A stretch of 64,000 nucleotides of DNA from Marisimplicoccus sp038110465 (GTDB lineage: Bacteria > Bacteroidota > Bacteroidia > Flavobacteriales > Flavobacteriaceae), in contig JAYNJU010000001.1 in NCBI GenBank assembly GCA_038110465.1, positions 248,001 through 312,000 on the forward strand, in the 5' to 3' direction. The translations under genes and the position numbers were made by a program. The notes beneath the pieces are model-generated. The model did no database searches, was not told where the DNA came from, and saw only the letters and a list, made by a program, of their open reading frames with translations. This document shows, one piece after another, positions 63,682-64,000 of this stretch (positions are counted from its first letter, which is position 1; each line of letters begins with the position of its first letter).

Positions 63682-64000
63682 TGATTGAAATAATTCCCAA
63701 CTTCATTTTTTTAGTAATCTTAATTTTTTCAATAGGATTCTTTGTTAGGAACATAAAAAAAATAATTAAAATTATCAAGCTTGGAAAGCCAATAGATAGA
63801 TCTGATAATCCAGGTATAAGATTTAAAAACTTAGTAAGGGTCGCCTTGGGTCAATCAAAAATGATTTCAAGGCCAATTTCTGGAATTTTACATATTGTAG
63901 TTTACTTAGGATTTATAATTATAAATATTGAATTACTAGAAATAGTAATTGATGGTATATTTGGAACCCATAGATATTTCTCAAAAATATTTAATCCATT
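63681..64000 (+). CDS. Membrane (Fe-S) oxidoreductase N-terminus, partial
   Basis: The first 106 codons of a gene running past the right edge. Three hydrophobic helices are visible (FIFLVILIFSIGFFV; SGILHIVVYLGFIIIN; ELLEIVIDGIFG) with KLGKPIDRSDNPG and VALGQSKM between them. This is the N-terminal membrane part of the flavobacterial (Fe-S)-binding protein/heterodisulfide-reductase-like family; the cysteine motifs would follow outside the window. The ATG shares its first base with the mlaD stop codon. Confidence 0.75.
   Translation, partial: MIEIIPNFIFLVILIFSIGFFVRNIKKIIKIIKLGKPIDRSDNPGIRFKNLVRVALGQSKMISRPISGILHIVVYLGFIIINIELLEIVIDGIFGTHRYFSKIFNP

Overview
The window is an AT-rich (about 70% A+T by eye), gene-dense stretch of a Bacteroidota chromosome, most likely a streamlined marine member of the Flavobacteriia. 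The lines of evidence are family resemblance and gene order (bamD / omega-like subunit / coaBC / recN; coaE / RprX-RprY two-component pair; DUF3822 next to rsmD; clpC divergent from gyrA followed by a TPR gene; sixA-ppk-ppx), the Bacteroidota promoter element TAnnTTTG in front of many genes, very few Shine-Dalgarno sequences, and tRNAs without an encoded CCA. No rRNA operon, IS element, prophage, CRISPR array or long repeat was seen, and no gap without a gene exceeds 300 bases.

Layout. 1-11195: end of ribD, a GNAT acetyltransferase, prmC, ligA, bamD, omega-like subunit, coaBC, recN, fabI, coaE and an RprX/RprY-type sensor kinase and regulator. 11197-15819: xerD, aroQ, lpdA, a lipoprotein MsrB and a UMF1-type MFS transporter. 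15905-26455: lon-cmk-rpsA, pyrR-pyrB-pdxH and the polyphosphate set sixA-ppk-ppx. 26444-33429: dnaX, the RNase P RNA gene rnpB, rsmD, a DUF3822 gene and its unknown partner, kdsB, an acyltransferase, a YebC protein and gcvT. 33453-46004: an aminopeptidase P, a thrABC operon coupled to clpC, gyrA and a TPR protein. 46053-50335: tRNA-Ser(GCU) and tRNA-Arg(UCU), then an accessory-looking run of a sulfatase lipoprotein, a miniature formylglycine-generating enzyme, a DUF4442 protein, a nitronate monooxygenase and a half-length asparaginase. 50325-64000: rsmE, tsaD, a TamB-like protein, pfkA-gap-BadF kinase, ridA, lptD, an amidase, an MlaD-like protein and the start of a membrane Fe-S oxidoreductase.

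Most genes are housekeeping: envelope assembly (BamD, TamB, LptD, KdsB, MlaD, amidase), nucleotide and amino-acid synthesis, replication and repair, translation and glycolysis. The points most worth a second look are: (1) the sulfatase with an unusual CAGSR active-site motif beside a 191-residue exported FGE-like protein that keeps both copper-binding cysteines; (2) promoter elements placed so that dnaX, rpsA and perhaps the FGE gene would have leaderless mRNAs; (3) all eight convergent gene junctions lying between a 12-bp overlap and a 4-bp gap, including rsmD whose last codons are the antisense of the rnpB closing helix; (4) interlocked divergent promoters between tsaD and tamB, with tamB apparently starting at a non-standard codon; and (5) frequent TTG starts, several in TTGA stop-start overlaps.
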